Shown here: positions 17,162 to 25,472 of the stretch, piece by piece | How positions within the stretch are numbered: position 1 is the stretch's first letter | Layout of the letters: every line of letters starts with the position of its first letter | Assembly: GCA_041609995.1 (NCBI GenBank) | Contig: JBFIPU010000002.1 | Coordinates: 34,450 to 98,449 of the forward strand | DNA: 64,000 nucleotides | Direction of reading: 5' to 3' | DNA from: JABDOU01 sp041609995 | GTDB taxonomy: Bacteria; Actinomycetota; Acidimicrobiia; Spongiisociales; SHLN01 | Notes under the pieces: model-generated | Databases searched by the model: none | What the model was told of the DNA's origin: nothing | What the model saw: the letters and a program-made list of their open reading frames with translations, nothing else | Position numbers and translations under genes: made by a program

Positions 17162-19169
17162 GATCCTCGTCCCGGGCGATGGCCTCGAGCCGGACCAGCA
17201 GATCACCAGTCTCGACCCGGTCGCCCACTGAGTACCGTACGTCGGCAACCGTGGCGGGTATGGCGGCCGTGATCCGATGTTCCATCTTCATGGCTTCCAC
17301 CACCATCAGCACCTCCCCGTCCTGAACGACCTGGCCCGCGGTGACGTGGACGGCGATCACCGTCCCCGGCAATGGAGACACCGGGCCCTGGCCGGCTTCC
17401 TCGAACTCGGGTGCGACGAACCGGGGCACGCGCGTGAAGGTGACGGCGCCGCTGGGTCCGGTCGTGTGGGCCCGGTTGCCGTCGAGGTCGACGCCAATGA
17501 GACGTCGCTCCCCGTCGATTACGACCGCCTGGCCCGTGAGGGAGCGTTGGAACAATCGAACCGAGATTTGGCGGCGCCCATCCGGGGTCAGGCTGCCATC
17601 CTCCGTGGCTTGGGGCCATGGCCCATACCAGACGTCGGCAGCTGACGGTCCCTGCATCACGTACTCGACCGCGTGCTCGCCGCGGGCGTCTCGCCACAAC
17701 TGTCGCTGGCCGGTCGTGAGCAGATTCCGCCAGCCTGAGGGGGCGAAGCCGGTGACATCGTCCGCCAGCCGATCGTTGAGCTCGGTGGCGAACACCGCGC
17801 CCAGCAACAACGCCAACCGATCGTCGCCGTCGGGACCGGGCGGATCGAGCACCGCCGGGTGGTCGTCGAGGTAGGTCGTGGGTGTCTCAGCAGCGAGGAA
17901 TTCATCCTCGGACAAAACCGCGATGAGGGTGTCGATGTTGGTCGTCACCCCGGTGATGCGGGCGGCCCGCAACGTCCGGGCCAGCACCCGCGCAGCAGAA
18001 GGGCGATCGGGACCGTGGGCGATCACTTTGGCGAGCAGCGAGTCGTAGTCGCTGGAGATCTGGCTGCCGGCTCTGGTCCCGGTGTCGACCCGCACGTCGC
18101 CTTCGATGTCGAAGGAGCGAACGGTGCCCGTCGACGGGAGCCACTCCTGCGATGGATCCTCGGCGACCACCCGCGCCTCGATGGCGTGTCCTTCGAATGT
18201 CACGTCGTCCTGGGTGATCGGGAGCGGTTCGCCGTCGGCCACCATCAGCTGGAGCGCCACCAGGTCGAGGCCGGTCACGGCCTCGGTCACCGGATGTTCG
18301 ACCTGGAGCCGCGTGTTGACCTCGAGGAAGTTGATGGCGCCGTCGGCCCCGACCAGGAACTCGACGGTTCCGGCGCCCACGTATCCGACGTGCCGGCCGA
18401 GCGCCACAGCCCCCCGCAGGAGTGTGCCGCGCATCTCGTGGGTGATGCCGGCCGACGGCGCTTCTTCGAGGATCTTCTGGTTGCGGCGCTGGATCGAGCA
18501 TTCCCTCTCCCCCAAGTGGATCACGTTGCCGTGCCGGTCGCCGATGATCTGCACCTCGACGTGCCTTCCCTTCTCGAGGAAGGGCTCCACGAACACCGAG
18601 CCGTCTCCGAAGGCGCTCTCAGCCTCCCGCGAGGCGGCGACGATGGCCTCGGCGAGGTCCGAGCGGTTTCGCACGACCCGCATGCCCCTCCCCCCGCCAC
18701 CGGCGGCCGCTTTCACGAGGGCCGGCATCGGGACATCATCGGGCGGCTCGGTGCCGGGCGTCACGACGATGGCGGGCGTGGTCTCGACCCCGGCTTCCTC
18801 CGCTGCCCGCTTGGCGGCGACTTTGTCGCCCAGCAGGCGAATGTGATCGGGGTCGGGGCCCACCCAGAGCAGGCCGGCATCCATCACTGCCTGTGCGAAC
18901 TCGGCGTTCTCGGCCAGAAAGCCATATCCGGGGTGTACAGCATCACAGCCGGTTTCGAGCGCGGCCTCAATCAGCAGATCCCCGCGAAGGTAGGTGTCGT
19001 TGGGGCTGGATCCGGGGAGCGATACCGCCACGTCGACGACGTCGGTGTGCATTGCCCCGGCGTCGGGATCCGCATACACCCCGACCGTATCGATCCCGAG
19101 CCGATGGGCGCCCTCGGCGATGCGGACAGCGATCTCGCCCCGGTTGGCGATCAGCAGACGTCGCATCAT
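17154..19169 (-). CDS. Acyl-CoA carboxylase, biotin carboxylase/BCCP subunit
   Basis: This 671-residue subunit carboxylates its own biotin with ATP and bicarbonate and hands the carboxyl group to the carboxyltransferase next door. The biotin carboxylase half shows IANRGEIAVRIAEGAHRLG, the Gly-rich ATP-grasp loop KAAAGGGGRGMRVV, HLGERECSIQRRNQK and FLEVNTRLQVEHPVTE. A linker leads to a C-terminal biotinyl domain with VVEAMKMEH, where the second Lys is the biotinylation site. The start ATG overlaps the carboxyltransferase stop (TGATG), indicating equimolar, coupled expression. The fused BCCP and neighbours point to methylcrotonyl-CoA or geranyl-CoA rather than acetyl-CoA carboxylase. A Leu-catabolic role is inferred from context. 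Confidence 0.93.
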   Translation of the reverse strand: MMRRLLIANRGEIAVRIAEGAHRLGIDTVGVYADPDAGAMHTDVVDVAVSLPGSSPNDTYLRGDLLIEAALETGCDAVHPGYGFLAENAEFAQAVMDAGLLWVGPDPDHIRLLGDKVAAKRAAEEAGVETTPAIVVTPGTEPPDDVPMPALVKAAAGGGGRGMRVVRNRSDLAEAIVAASREAESAFGDGSVFVEPFLEKGRHVEVQIIGDRHGNVIHLGERECSIQRRNQKILEEAPSAGITHEMRGTLLRGAVALGRHVGYVGAGTVEFLVGADGAINFLEVNTRLQVEHPVTEAVTGLDLVALQLMVADGEPLPITQDDVTFEGHAIEARVVAEDPSQEWLPSTGTVRSFDIEGDVRVDTGTRAGSQISSDYDSLLAKVIAHGPDRPSAARVLARTLRAARITGVTTNIDTLIAVLSEDEFLAAETPTTYLDDHPAVLDPPGPDGDDRLALLLGAVFATELNDRLADDVTGFAPSGWRNLLTTGQRQLWRDARGEHAVEYVMQGPSAADVWYGPWPQATEDGSLTPDGRRQISVRLFQRSLTGQAVVIDGERRLIGVDLDGNRAHTTGPSGAVTFTRVPRFVAPEFEEAGQGPVSPLPGTVIAVHVTAGQVVQDGEVLMVVEAMKMEHRITAAIPATVADVRYSVGDRVETGDLLVRLEAIARDEDRG

Positions 19170-20776
19170 CAGTGCCGCCAGACGCCGTATTCGCTGGCGC
19201 CCTCGATCACATTGCTGTGAGCAGCCGATAACGCCAGGCCCAGCACCGTGCGCGAATCCGCCGGGTGGATGATGCCATCGTCCCACAGGCGCCCGGTGGA
19301 GAACAGGGCAGTCGATTCGTCTTCGATCTGGGCTTCCAGTTCGGCTGTCTTGCGGGCCAGTTCGTCTTCGTCGACCTCGACGCCTTTGCCGGCCGCAGCA
19401 TTGCGGGCGACGATTTCCATGACGCCGGCCAGCTGCTTGGGTCCCATCACTGCGATCTTGTGGTTTGGCCAGCTGAAGACGAACCGGGGCTCGTAGGCTC
19501 GCCCGGCCATCCCGTAGTTGCCGGCGCCGTAGCTGGCCCCGACCATCAGGTTGAAGTGGGGCACCGTGGAGTTGGAGACGGCGTTGATCATCTTCGCGCC
19601 GTTGACGATGATCCCGCCCTGCTCGGCTTTCGAGCCGACCATGAAGCCCGTGATGTTGTGGAGGAAGACCAGCGGTGTGTCCGTGCGGTTGCAGAGCTGG
19701 ATGAACTGGGCCCCTTTGCGGGCTTCCTCCGAGAACAGGATCCCGTTGTTCCCGAGCAGGCCCACCGGAAAGCCGTGAATGGAGCCCCAGCCGCATACGA
19801 GCTTGTCACCAAAGAGCGGCTTGAACTCCTCGAAACGGCTGCCGTCCAGGATGCGGGCATAGATCTCACGGATTTCGAACGGGATCCGTACGTCGGCCGA
19901 GGCACAGCCGATCAGCTCGGCGGGGTCATACAGTGGGTCGTCGTCGGGCTGAGACGGACCGGGGCCGAGACGGCGCCAGTTGAGGTGGCGGACGATTTGG
20001 CGGGCAAGCCGGAGCGCATCCATCTCGTCCACTGCCAGGTAGTCGGAGAGCCCGCTGGTGCGGGAGTGCATCTCGGCTCCGCCCAGTGTCTCCTCATCCA
20101 CGATCTCGTCGATCGCCATCTTCACGAGCGGGGGGCCGCCCAGGTAGGCGGTACCGCGGCCCTTGACGAACACGGTGTAGTCGCTCATCCCCGGCACGTA
20201 TGCGCCGCCTGCAGTGTTGGGCCCAAAGGCGACGGTGATGGTGGGAATCCCGGCCCGGGACATGCGGGTGAGCTCCTTGAAGCTCGCTCCCCCACCGATG
20301 AAGAGGTCGGCTTGCCGGGGAAGGTCGGCGCCTGCCGATTCGTTCAGCACGATCAACGGCAGGCGGTTGTTGTGCACGATTTCCCACAGGCGCTGTTGTT
20401 TCCGCCACGACGTGGGGTTCATGGAGCCGCCACGGTAGGTCATGTCCGAGCCGGTGATGGCACACTGGACCCCCTCCACCACCCCGATGCCGGTGACCAG
20501 GCCCACCCCGACCGGGTCCCGGGTGCCCCAGCCGGCCAGCGGGCTCAGCTCGAGAAACGGCGTGTTGGGGTCGACCAGGTGCTCGATGCGGTCCCGCACC
20601 AGCATCTTGCCTCGCTTGCGGTGCCGGTTGACGTACCGTTGTCCGCCGATGCCGGGGACGCTCGCGAGCTCGGCCGCCACCTCTGCCCACAGCTCCTCCA
20701 TCGCCGCCAGGTTGGCGGCGTACTCCTCGGACCGGGTGTCCAGCCGGCTGACGAGTTGCTGTCCGATTCCGCTCAT
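19169..20776 (-). CDS. Acyl-CoA carboxylase, carboxyltransferase subunit (MCC/GCC-like)
   Basis: A 535-residue carboxyltransferase with the two crotonase-like halves of the family: ITGSDMTYRGGSMNPTSWRK, ESAGADLPRQADLFIGGGASF and FGPNTAGGAYVPGMSDYTVF in the N-domain, and LHNITGFMVGSKAEQGGII and GASYGAGNYGMAGRAYEPRF in the C-domain. The GASYGAGNYGM motif is typical of methylcrotonyl-CoA and geranyl-CoA carboxylase beta subunits. The ATG at 20776 is preceded by GGAGGGG. It is the first gene of a minus-strand run (biotin carboxylase, AtuA-like, BrkB-like, ppk2). Its divergent neighbour is a TIGR03084 gene. The substrate between the two CoA esters is open. Confidence 0.92.
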   Translation of the reverse strand: MSGIGQQLVSRLDTRSEEYAANLAAMEELWAEVAAELASVPGIGGQRYVNRHRKRGKMLVRDRIEHLVDPNTPFLELSPLAGWGTRDPVGVGLVTGIGVVEGVQCAITGSDMTYRGGSMNPTSWRKQQRLWEIVHNNRLPLIVLNESAGADLPRQADLFIGGGASFKELTRMSRAGIPTITVAFGPNTAGGAYVPGMSDYTVFVKGRGTAYLGGPPLVKMAIDEIVDEETLGGAEMHSRTSGLSDYLAVDEMDALRLARQIVRHLNWRRLGPGPSQPDDDPLYDPAELIGCASADVRIPFEIREIYARILDGSRFEEFKPLFGDKLVCGWGSIHGFPVGLLGNNGILFSEEARKGAQFIQLCNRTDTPLVFLHNITGFMVGSKAEQGGIIVNGAKMINAVSNSTVPHFNLMVGASYGAGNYGMAGRAYEPRFVFSWPNHKIAVMGPKQLAGVMEIVARNAAAGKGVEVDEDELARKTAELEAQIEDESTALFSTGRLWDDGIIHPADSRTVLGLALSAAHSNVIEGASEYGVWRH

Positions 20777-20885
20777 GTCCCCTCCGGGGCGGGTGGTCTT
20801 GATCGAGGAACGGTAGCGAATGGCACGGTGCGCTGTCACTTTAAGCTCAGGCCACGGCGAGACCCGGGAGGTTGCGAGGTACCCC

Positions 20886-21683
20886 ATGAAGACAACGGAG
20901 ATCGCCGGCGATCTGGCGGCCGAACAGCAGGAGCTCGACGTCATCGTCTCCCGGATCCCGGACGCCGACTGGGAGGCTCCGACCCCCAGTCCGCGCTGGG
21001 CGGTACGCGACCAGATCGCCCACCTCGCCTATTTCGATGAGACAGCGGTTGTGGCCATCACCGATCCGATACGGTTCGCGGATCACGTGTCCGAACTCGG
21101 CGGCATCATGGCTGAGGGGCCCGGAGCAGTCGACGATGCCACCATCGGACCCATGCGCACGCTGCCACCTGCCTCGCTTCTCGACCGCTGGCGGGCGGCC
21201 CGGGCCTCGCTCGCCGAGGCCGCCTCCGGCCTGGACGGCGATACCCGCGTGAACTGGTATGGCCCTGCCATGTCGGCCAACTCGTTCTTGACTGCCCGCT
21301 TGATGGAAACCTGGGCCCACGGGCAGGACGTTGTCGACGCCCTCGGGGTTCGGCGGCAGCCGACCAACCGTCTGCGGCACATCGCCCGGCTCGGCTATTT
21401 GACCCGTTCCTGGTCGTACCTGAATCGGGGACTGATGGTGCCTGAAGGCGACGTATTCGTGCAACTGCAAGGGCCGTATGGGGACCGTTGGGTCTTTGGG
21501 CAGGAGGAGGCCGCCGAATCGGTGTCGGGCCCTGCCGAGCACTTCTGCCTCGTGGTCACGCAACGACGCCATCTCGACGACACCGAATTGCACGTCACCC
21601 CCGGCGCCCGCGAGTGGCTGCTCATCGCCCAGGCCTTTGCGGGTGGGCCCACCGAGGGGCCCGAACCCGGGAGCCGGCCGTGA
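20886..21683 (+). CDS. TIGR03084-type metal-binding (DinB/MDMPI-like) protein
   Basis: A 265-residue protein. Its N-terminal helix bundle resembles the mycothiol-dependent maleylpyruvate isomerase/DinB fold (IPDADWEAPTPSPRWAVRDQIAHLAYFDE), with a second conserved patch ARLMETWAHGQDVVDALGV. The His residues in IAHLAYFDE and TWAHGQD are the likely metal ligands. Family members accompany acyl-CoA carboxylase and enoyl-CoA hydratase genes in actinobacteria, but their role is unknown. The start is the ATG at 20886, with GAGGT 6 nt upstream. The stop overlaps the GTG of the enoyl-CoA hydratase (GTGA), so the two form a coupled pair divergent from the carboxylase operon. Confidence 0.82.
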   Translation: MKTTEIAGDLAAEQQELDVIVSRIPDADWEAPTPSPRWAVRDQIAHLAYFDETAVVAITDPIRFADHVSELGGIMAEGPGAVDDATIGPMRTLPPASLLDRWRAARASLAEAASGLDGDTRVNWYGPAMSANSFLTARLMETWAHGQDVVDALGVRRQPTNRLRHIARLGYLTRSWSYLNRGLMVPEGDVFVQLQGPYGDRWVFGQEEAAESVSGPAEHFCLVVTQRRHLDDTELHVTPGAREWLLIAQAFAGGPTEGPEPGSRP

Positions 21684-22429
21684 AGGTCGAAACCGGGTTC
21701 GAGGCCGGCGTCTTCACCATCACCCTGGCGGATCAGGAAAACCGCAATGCTCTGAGTTCGGCAATGGTGGACGAGCTGCACGACGCCCTCGACGAGGTAG
21801 ATCGACGCCTTGATGTCCGGGTGGTCGTGGTCACCAACCGGGGCCGGGTGTTCTGTGCCGGGCGTGATCTTTCGGAGCAGACCGACGGCACGGTCCCGGC
21901 GGACGAAGACGACCCTTCCCGGGTCTTTGCCCGGATCCTCCGCTCCCCCAAGCCGTTCGTCGGCCGCATCGCCGGCCACGCCGTGGCAGGAGGAACCGGG
22001 CTGGTCGCCGCCATGGATCTCTCGGTGGCCGTGGATGATGCCAAGTTCGGCTTCACGGAGGTTCGCCTGGGCCTGGCCCCGGCCATCATCTCCACGATCT
22101 GTCTGCCAAAGATGCGCCGCTCCGAAGCGCTCGAGGCGATGCTCCGGGGGCGCCGTTTCGACGCCACCGAGGCCGCCCGGCTGGGCATCATCAACCACGC
22201 GGTGCCCGCCGAACAACTGGATGCAGCGGTCGAGGAGATCGTGGGCGACCTCTTGTTGGGTGGACCCAACGCGCTGGCCGCAACCAAGGCCTTGTTCGGC
22301 TTCGACGACGAGTTCGAGGAACGGATCTCGGAGATGGGCCGGCTGTCGGCCGCCCTGTTCCAGTCGGAAGAGGGGCAGGAGGGGATGCGCGCCTACCTGG
22401 AGAAGCGCCCGCCGGATTGGGCCGGCTGA
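21680..22429 (+). CDS. Enoyl-CoA hydratase/isomerase family protein
   Basis: A crotonase-fold enzyme of 249 residues. It has the CoA-binding/oxyanion strand RGRVFCAGRDLSEQ and the second oxyanion segment AGHAVAGGTGLVAAMDLSVA, followed by FGFTEVRLGLAPAIIST, where the Glu aligns with a catalytic Glu of hydratases. Given the adjoining isovaleryl-CoA dehydrogenase-like and carboxylase genes, methylglutaconyl-CoA hydratase is an attractive guess for step three of leucine breakdown. Specificity cannot be read from the sequence. The start GTG lies in the GTGA overlap with the upstream gene. Confidence 0.87.
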   Translation: MKVETGFEAGVFTITLADQENRNALSSAMVDELHDALDEVDRRLDVRVVVVTNRGRVFCAGRDLSEQTDGTVPADEDDPSRVFARILRSPKPFVGRIAGHAVAGGTGLVAAMDLSVAVDDAKFGFTEVRLGLAPAIISTICLPKMRRSEALEAMLRGRRFDATEAARLGIINHAVPAEQLDAAVEEIVGDLLLGGPNALAATKALFGFDDEFEERISEMGRLSAALFQSEEGQEGMRAYLEKRPPDWAG

Positions 22430-22636
22430 GCCGACCCGAATCTGGTCGTTGATCCCATCTGGCTCGTGGGTGCGTACCGACGCACACCGGTGGAGATAGG
22501 TCGATGGTGTGACGGAAGACTCTGGCGTCACCCCTTTCAGGTCCGGCACCGTAACGACGTGGATTGGCAGGGGCGGTGCGTGGGTTGGTATGTCTCCGGT
22601 GTGCCCGTGCGTACCGTCACCATGAAAGGAGGCACG

Positions 22637-23203
22637 ATGCGTAGATCGATCACCATGATCGTCGCGACCATGGCGGCTTTGGGCCTGGTGCTGGCGGGCC
22701 CGGTGGGGGCGGCTCCCGCCGAAAAGACCACTTACGAGTTCTTTGAGTGCTTCACCGTGTTCGGTGAGCCCGATCGTTCGTGGTTCAGCGGCAAGGACGA
22801 CAAGAACTGGCACGTGCGCGGAGCAGGGAACCAAGCCGATGAGTACCGGTGGGACGATAACGATGAGGTATGGGCAAACGTCGGCTCCAACGCCACGGTA
22901 GTCAACTGGAACGTCCGCTGGATGTTGGTTGGACCCCCGGACGCACCGATGCCGGTGCCCACTGCGGGCACGCTGTGGGGTACGTTCGATTTCGAATCGG
23001 ACATCGGCGATTTCAGCGGCCACTGGACCTGGGCGGGTTGGCCCGATGCCGAGGGAAAGGGGTCCGGCAAATCGGACTCCGGTCAGATCGCCAAGGTGAC
23101 ACTGCTGAACGAGGATCCCGGATTCGCCGGAGGAGACTTTCTTCCGGAGTGCGGCTTCGATGCCACTTTCGTGGTGCTGGAGGTGATCGACCCCAGGACG
23201 TAG
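22637..23203 (+). CDS. Secreted protein of unknown function, 188 aa
   Basis: A signal peptide (MRRSITMIVATMAALGLVLA, with a probable cut after GPVGAAPA) leads to a mature domain of about 160 residues. That domain is rich in Trp, Asp and Gly (NWNVRWMLVGPPDAPMPV, GTFDFESDIGDFSGHWTWAG) and has two Cys residues that could form a disulphide (FFECFTVF and LPECGFDA). The ATG is preceded by AAAGGAGG 4 nt away, so the start is firm. The beta-sandwich-like composition suggests an extracellular binding or structural protein. No family recognised. A strong hairpin follows 18 bp after the stop. Confidence 0.72.
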   Translation: MRRSITMIVATMAALGLVLAGPVGAAPAEKTTYEFFECFTVFGEPDRSWFSGKDDKNWHVRGAGNQADEYRWDDNDEVWANVGSNATVVNWNVRWMLVGPPDAPMPVPTAGTLWGTFDFESDIGDFSGHWTWAGWPDAEGKGSGKSDSGQIAKVTLLNEDPGFAGGDFLPECGFDATFVVLEVIDPRT

Positions 23204-23220
23204 GCGCCAGATCTTTCCTG

Positions 23221-23267
23221 TACCCAGGGTTGTAGGTGGCGAAAATCGCCGCCTACAACCCTGGGTA
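23221..23267. terminator. 22-bp bidirectional hairpin between convergent genes
   Basis: Arms 23221-23242 and 23246-23267 are inverted copies over 22 bp with a single mismatch (a wobble pair) and a 3-nt AAA loop. The hairpin ends the secreted-protein transcript on the plus strand. On the minus strand it spans the last codons and the stop of the acyl-CoA dehydrogenase gene. It is by far the longest stem I found and probably acts as a bidirectional terminator or transcript-end barrier, though T-runs are missing. Confidence 0.75.
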
Positions 23268-24440
23268 TGAGTCGCGACCGAGCACCTCTTCGGCGATGAT
23301 CATCTTGCGCACCTCGGTGGTTCCGGCGCCGATCTCACCGAGTTTGGTGGCCCGGAACAGCCGGTTGATCTCGGTCTCCCACAGGTAACCGGAGCCGCCG
23401 TGGATCTGCACGGCGTGGTCGAGGATCTGGTTGAGGGTGTTGGCGTTGTACATCACGACTGCGGCGGTGCGGGCGTGCACCTCACCCCGGCCGGCCCGGG
23501 TTTCATCGACCCCGGCCAGCTCGGCCAGCACCTCGTAGGTGAATGCGCGCATCGTCTGGATCCCCGTGTACATGTCGGCGATGCGCGACTGGATCATCTG
23601 AAAGCTGGCGATCGGCTTGCCGAACTGCTCCCGGCTGTTGGCGTACTCGACCGACAGCTCCAGCGCCCGCTCGGCGATCCCGAGGCTGATGGGGGCCAGG
23701 GCGGCTCGTTCGATGTCGAGGCCGCTCATCACGACCTGGTGACCCTCGTGCTCGACGCCGACGATGTTGGCGACGGGCACCACCACGTCCTCGAGTACCA
23801 GCTCGGCGGTCGGGCTTCCGCGGAATCCCATCTTGGTGAGTTTCTGGGCAACCGAGAACCCGGGCGTCGCGGTCTCCACCAGAAAGGCGGTCACGCCTTT
23901 GCTTCCCCGCTGCGCTTGGGACTTGGCATAGAGGAGCACCACGTCGGCCACCGGACCGTTGGTGATGTACATCTTGGCTCCGTTGAGCACATAGGTGTCG
24001 CCGTCGCGGACCGCCCGGGTGCGCATGGAACCGAGGGCGTCGCTGCCGGCGCCCGGCTCGGTGAGGCCGAGGGCACCGATGTACTCCCCCGAACACAGCT
24101 TGGGCAGGTACCGGCGCTTGAGCTCCTCGGAGCCGTTGTTGCTGAGATTGTTGGCACACAGGTTGTCGTGGGCGCCCCAACTGAGGGCAAAGGCGTGGTT
24201 CCAGCGGGCAAACGCCTGGATCACCAGGCCGGCCTCCAGCAACCCCATCCCGGCGCCGCCATATTCTTCGGGGATCGTGGCACCCAGGTAGCCGTTGGCT
24301 CCGAGTTTGGCCATGATGTCGGGCGGCCACCATTCCTCGTTGTCCATCTGCTCGGCGAGGGGGTACAGCTCGTTGCGGGCAAAGCGGTCCGCTTCGTCCA
24401 GCAGCGCCCGCTGCTCGTCGGTGAGAGAGAACTGTGACAT
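23253..24440 (-). CDS. Acyl-CoA dehydrogenase, isovaleryl-CoA dehydrogenase-like
   Basis: A 395-residue FAD enzyme that introduces a 2,3 double bond into acyl-CoA and passes electrons to ETF. Family signatures are LGLTEPGAGSDALGSMRT, YVLNGAKMYITNGPVADVV, KMGFRGSPTAELVLEDV and QIHGGSGYLWETEINRLFRA. The segment MSGLDIERAALA carries the Glu at the position used as catalytic base in isovaleryl-CoA dehydrogenase. The usual C-terminal catalytic Glu position reads GAGTTEVRK, as in that subfamily. The start overlaps the PhyH gene stop (TGATG). The last codons lie inside the 22-bp hairpin. With the carboxylase and hydratase genes it suggests leucine/isovalerate degradation. Confidence 0.9.
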   Translation of the reverse strand: MSQFSLTDEQRALLDEADRFARNELYPLAEQMDNEEWWPPDIMAKLGANGYLGATIPEEYGGAGMGLLEAGLVIQAFARWNHAFALSWGAHDNLCANNLSNNGSEELKRRYLPKLCSGEYIGALGLTEPGAGSDALGSMRTRAVRDGDTYVLNGAKMYITNGPVADVVLLYAKSQAQRGSKGVTAFLVETATPGFSVAQKLTKMGFRGSPTAELVLEDVVVPVANIVGVEHEGHQVVMSGLDIERAALAPISLGIAERALELSVEYANSREQFGKPIASFQMIQSRIADMYTGIQTMRAFTYEVLAELAGVDETRAGRGEVHARTAAVVMYNANTLNQILDHAVQIHGGSGYLWETEINRLFRATKLGEIGAGTTEVRKMIIAEEVLGRDSYPGL

Positions 24441-25432
24441 CAGGCGCACACCGGGTTGTCACGGTTTCGCAGCCAGCGATCCTGCTCATAGAGCGCACCG
24501 TCCACGCGTCCGGACAAAACGCGTTCGCGGGCGTCCCACCATCCTTTGCGATAATCGTCAGCGGTCGCCACCGGCCTGTGCGAGCTCCGCAGGACAAACG
24601 ACGGGAATGCGGGACGCCCGGTTGGCTGGCCGCTCTTCTGATACCGCAGGTCGAAGCTCCACCGGAGCCGATCCGAAGTATTGGGCAGAGCCCCGTGCTC
24701 GGTGAACTTGGTGAGGAGCACGAGCGAGCCGCGGCTGACCGGAACCGGCATCGGGTCGACCCCGTGCCGTTCCAGCAGCGCCTGCGGTATGTAGTTCTCG
24801 GCGGGGTTCGACCTGCCCGGACAATGCAGTGTGAGCTCGTGGTCTCGGTGAGAACCCGGCAAAACCTGGAGGCAGCCCATCTCCTCGGTGGTGTCCATCA
24901 TCGCCACCCACACCGTGATCATGTCGGTGTCGGCCGCCTCGTCCATCACCGCACCGAAATCCTGGTGCCAGGTGGTGGCTCCCACGTTGGAGTAGGTCGC
25001 CACGGCGCCGGTCAGCAGGTGCTGGGGCGGTTTGAGGCGCGTTTGCTGCACAGGGTTCGTGCTGATTTCGGGGCCGAGCACCGACTCCACCACGTCCAAC
25101 AGCTTCGGGTTGGCCAGCAGTCCGAAGAACGCCGGACCGGCATGGGCGCGTACCAGATGCGGCGGGAGCCCCTGGTAGTCGAGGGGCAGCGAGATGCCCA
25201 AGTAATAGAAGATGTCCGGGTTTTCGCTGAGCAGGGCGATGTACCGATCGGCGAACGGGAGATCGGCATACGTGGACGAGACCTCTCCCCGTCTGAACAT
25301 CTCGGCACCGGCATCCCCGAGGGCGGCGGCATACTCGTCGACCACCGGGTCCAGGTCATCGTCGTCAAGAACGTCGGGCACCACCAGAAAGCCCTGTTGG
25401 TCGAACAACTCCAGCTCGGCGGCCGTCAGCAT
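24440..25432 (-). CDS. Phytanoyl-CoA dioxygenase (PhyH) family protein
   Basis: A 330-residue, likely Fe(II)/2-oxoglutarate-dependent oxygenase. The metal-binding facial triad is visible as HQD in NVGATTWHQDFGAVMDEA (His and Asp) and a distal His in FTEHGALPNTSDRLRWSFDL. The Arg residues in the latter would bind 2-oxoglutarate. The jelly-roll strand VWVAMMDTTEEMGCLQVLPGSH is also characteristic. The family hydroxylates or halogenates CoA esters, osmolytes such as ectoine, and secondary metabolites, so the substrate is unknown. Coupling to an acyl-CoA dehydrogenase (TGATG) suggests a branched-chain acyl substrate. Confidence 0.85.
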   Translation of the reverse strand: MLTAAELELFDQQGFLVVPDVLDDDDLDPVVDEYAAALGDAGAEMFRRGEVSSTYADLPFADRYIALLSENPDIFYYLGISLPLDYQGLPPHLVRAHAGPAFFGLLANPKLLDVVESVLGPEISTNPVQQTRLKPPQHLLTGAVATYSNVGATTWHQDFGAVMDEAADTDMITVWVAMMDTTEEMGCLQVLPGSHRDHELTLHCPGRSNPAENYIPQALLERHGVDPMPVPVSRGSLVLLTKFTEHGALPNTSDRLRWSFDLRYQKSGQPTGRPAFPSFVLRSSHRPVATADDYRKGWWDARERVLSGRVDGALYEQDRWLRNRDNPVCA

Positions 25433-25472
25433 GACGAAAGCCTATCAAGCGGCCCCCTGGTAGTTTGGCGTC

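Noticed and set aside
15752..17272. Long plus-strand open frame opposite the AtuA-like gene
   Set aside because: It is an antisense shadow of a GC-rich gene with Arg/Gly/His-rich composition and no recognisable domain.
17859..19220. Plus-strand open frame opposite the biotin carboxylase gene
   Set aside because: Composition and lack of motifs show a shadow; the minus strand encodes a clear carboxylase.
19170..19796. N-terminal extension of the biotin carboxylase frame
   Set aside because: The extra 209 residues are out-of-frame reading of the carboxyltransferase gene; the family start MRRLLIANRGE is at 19169.
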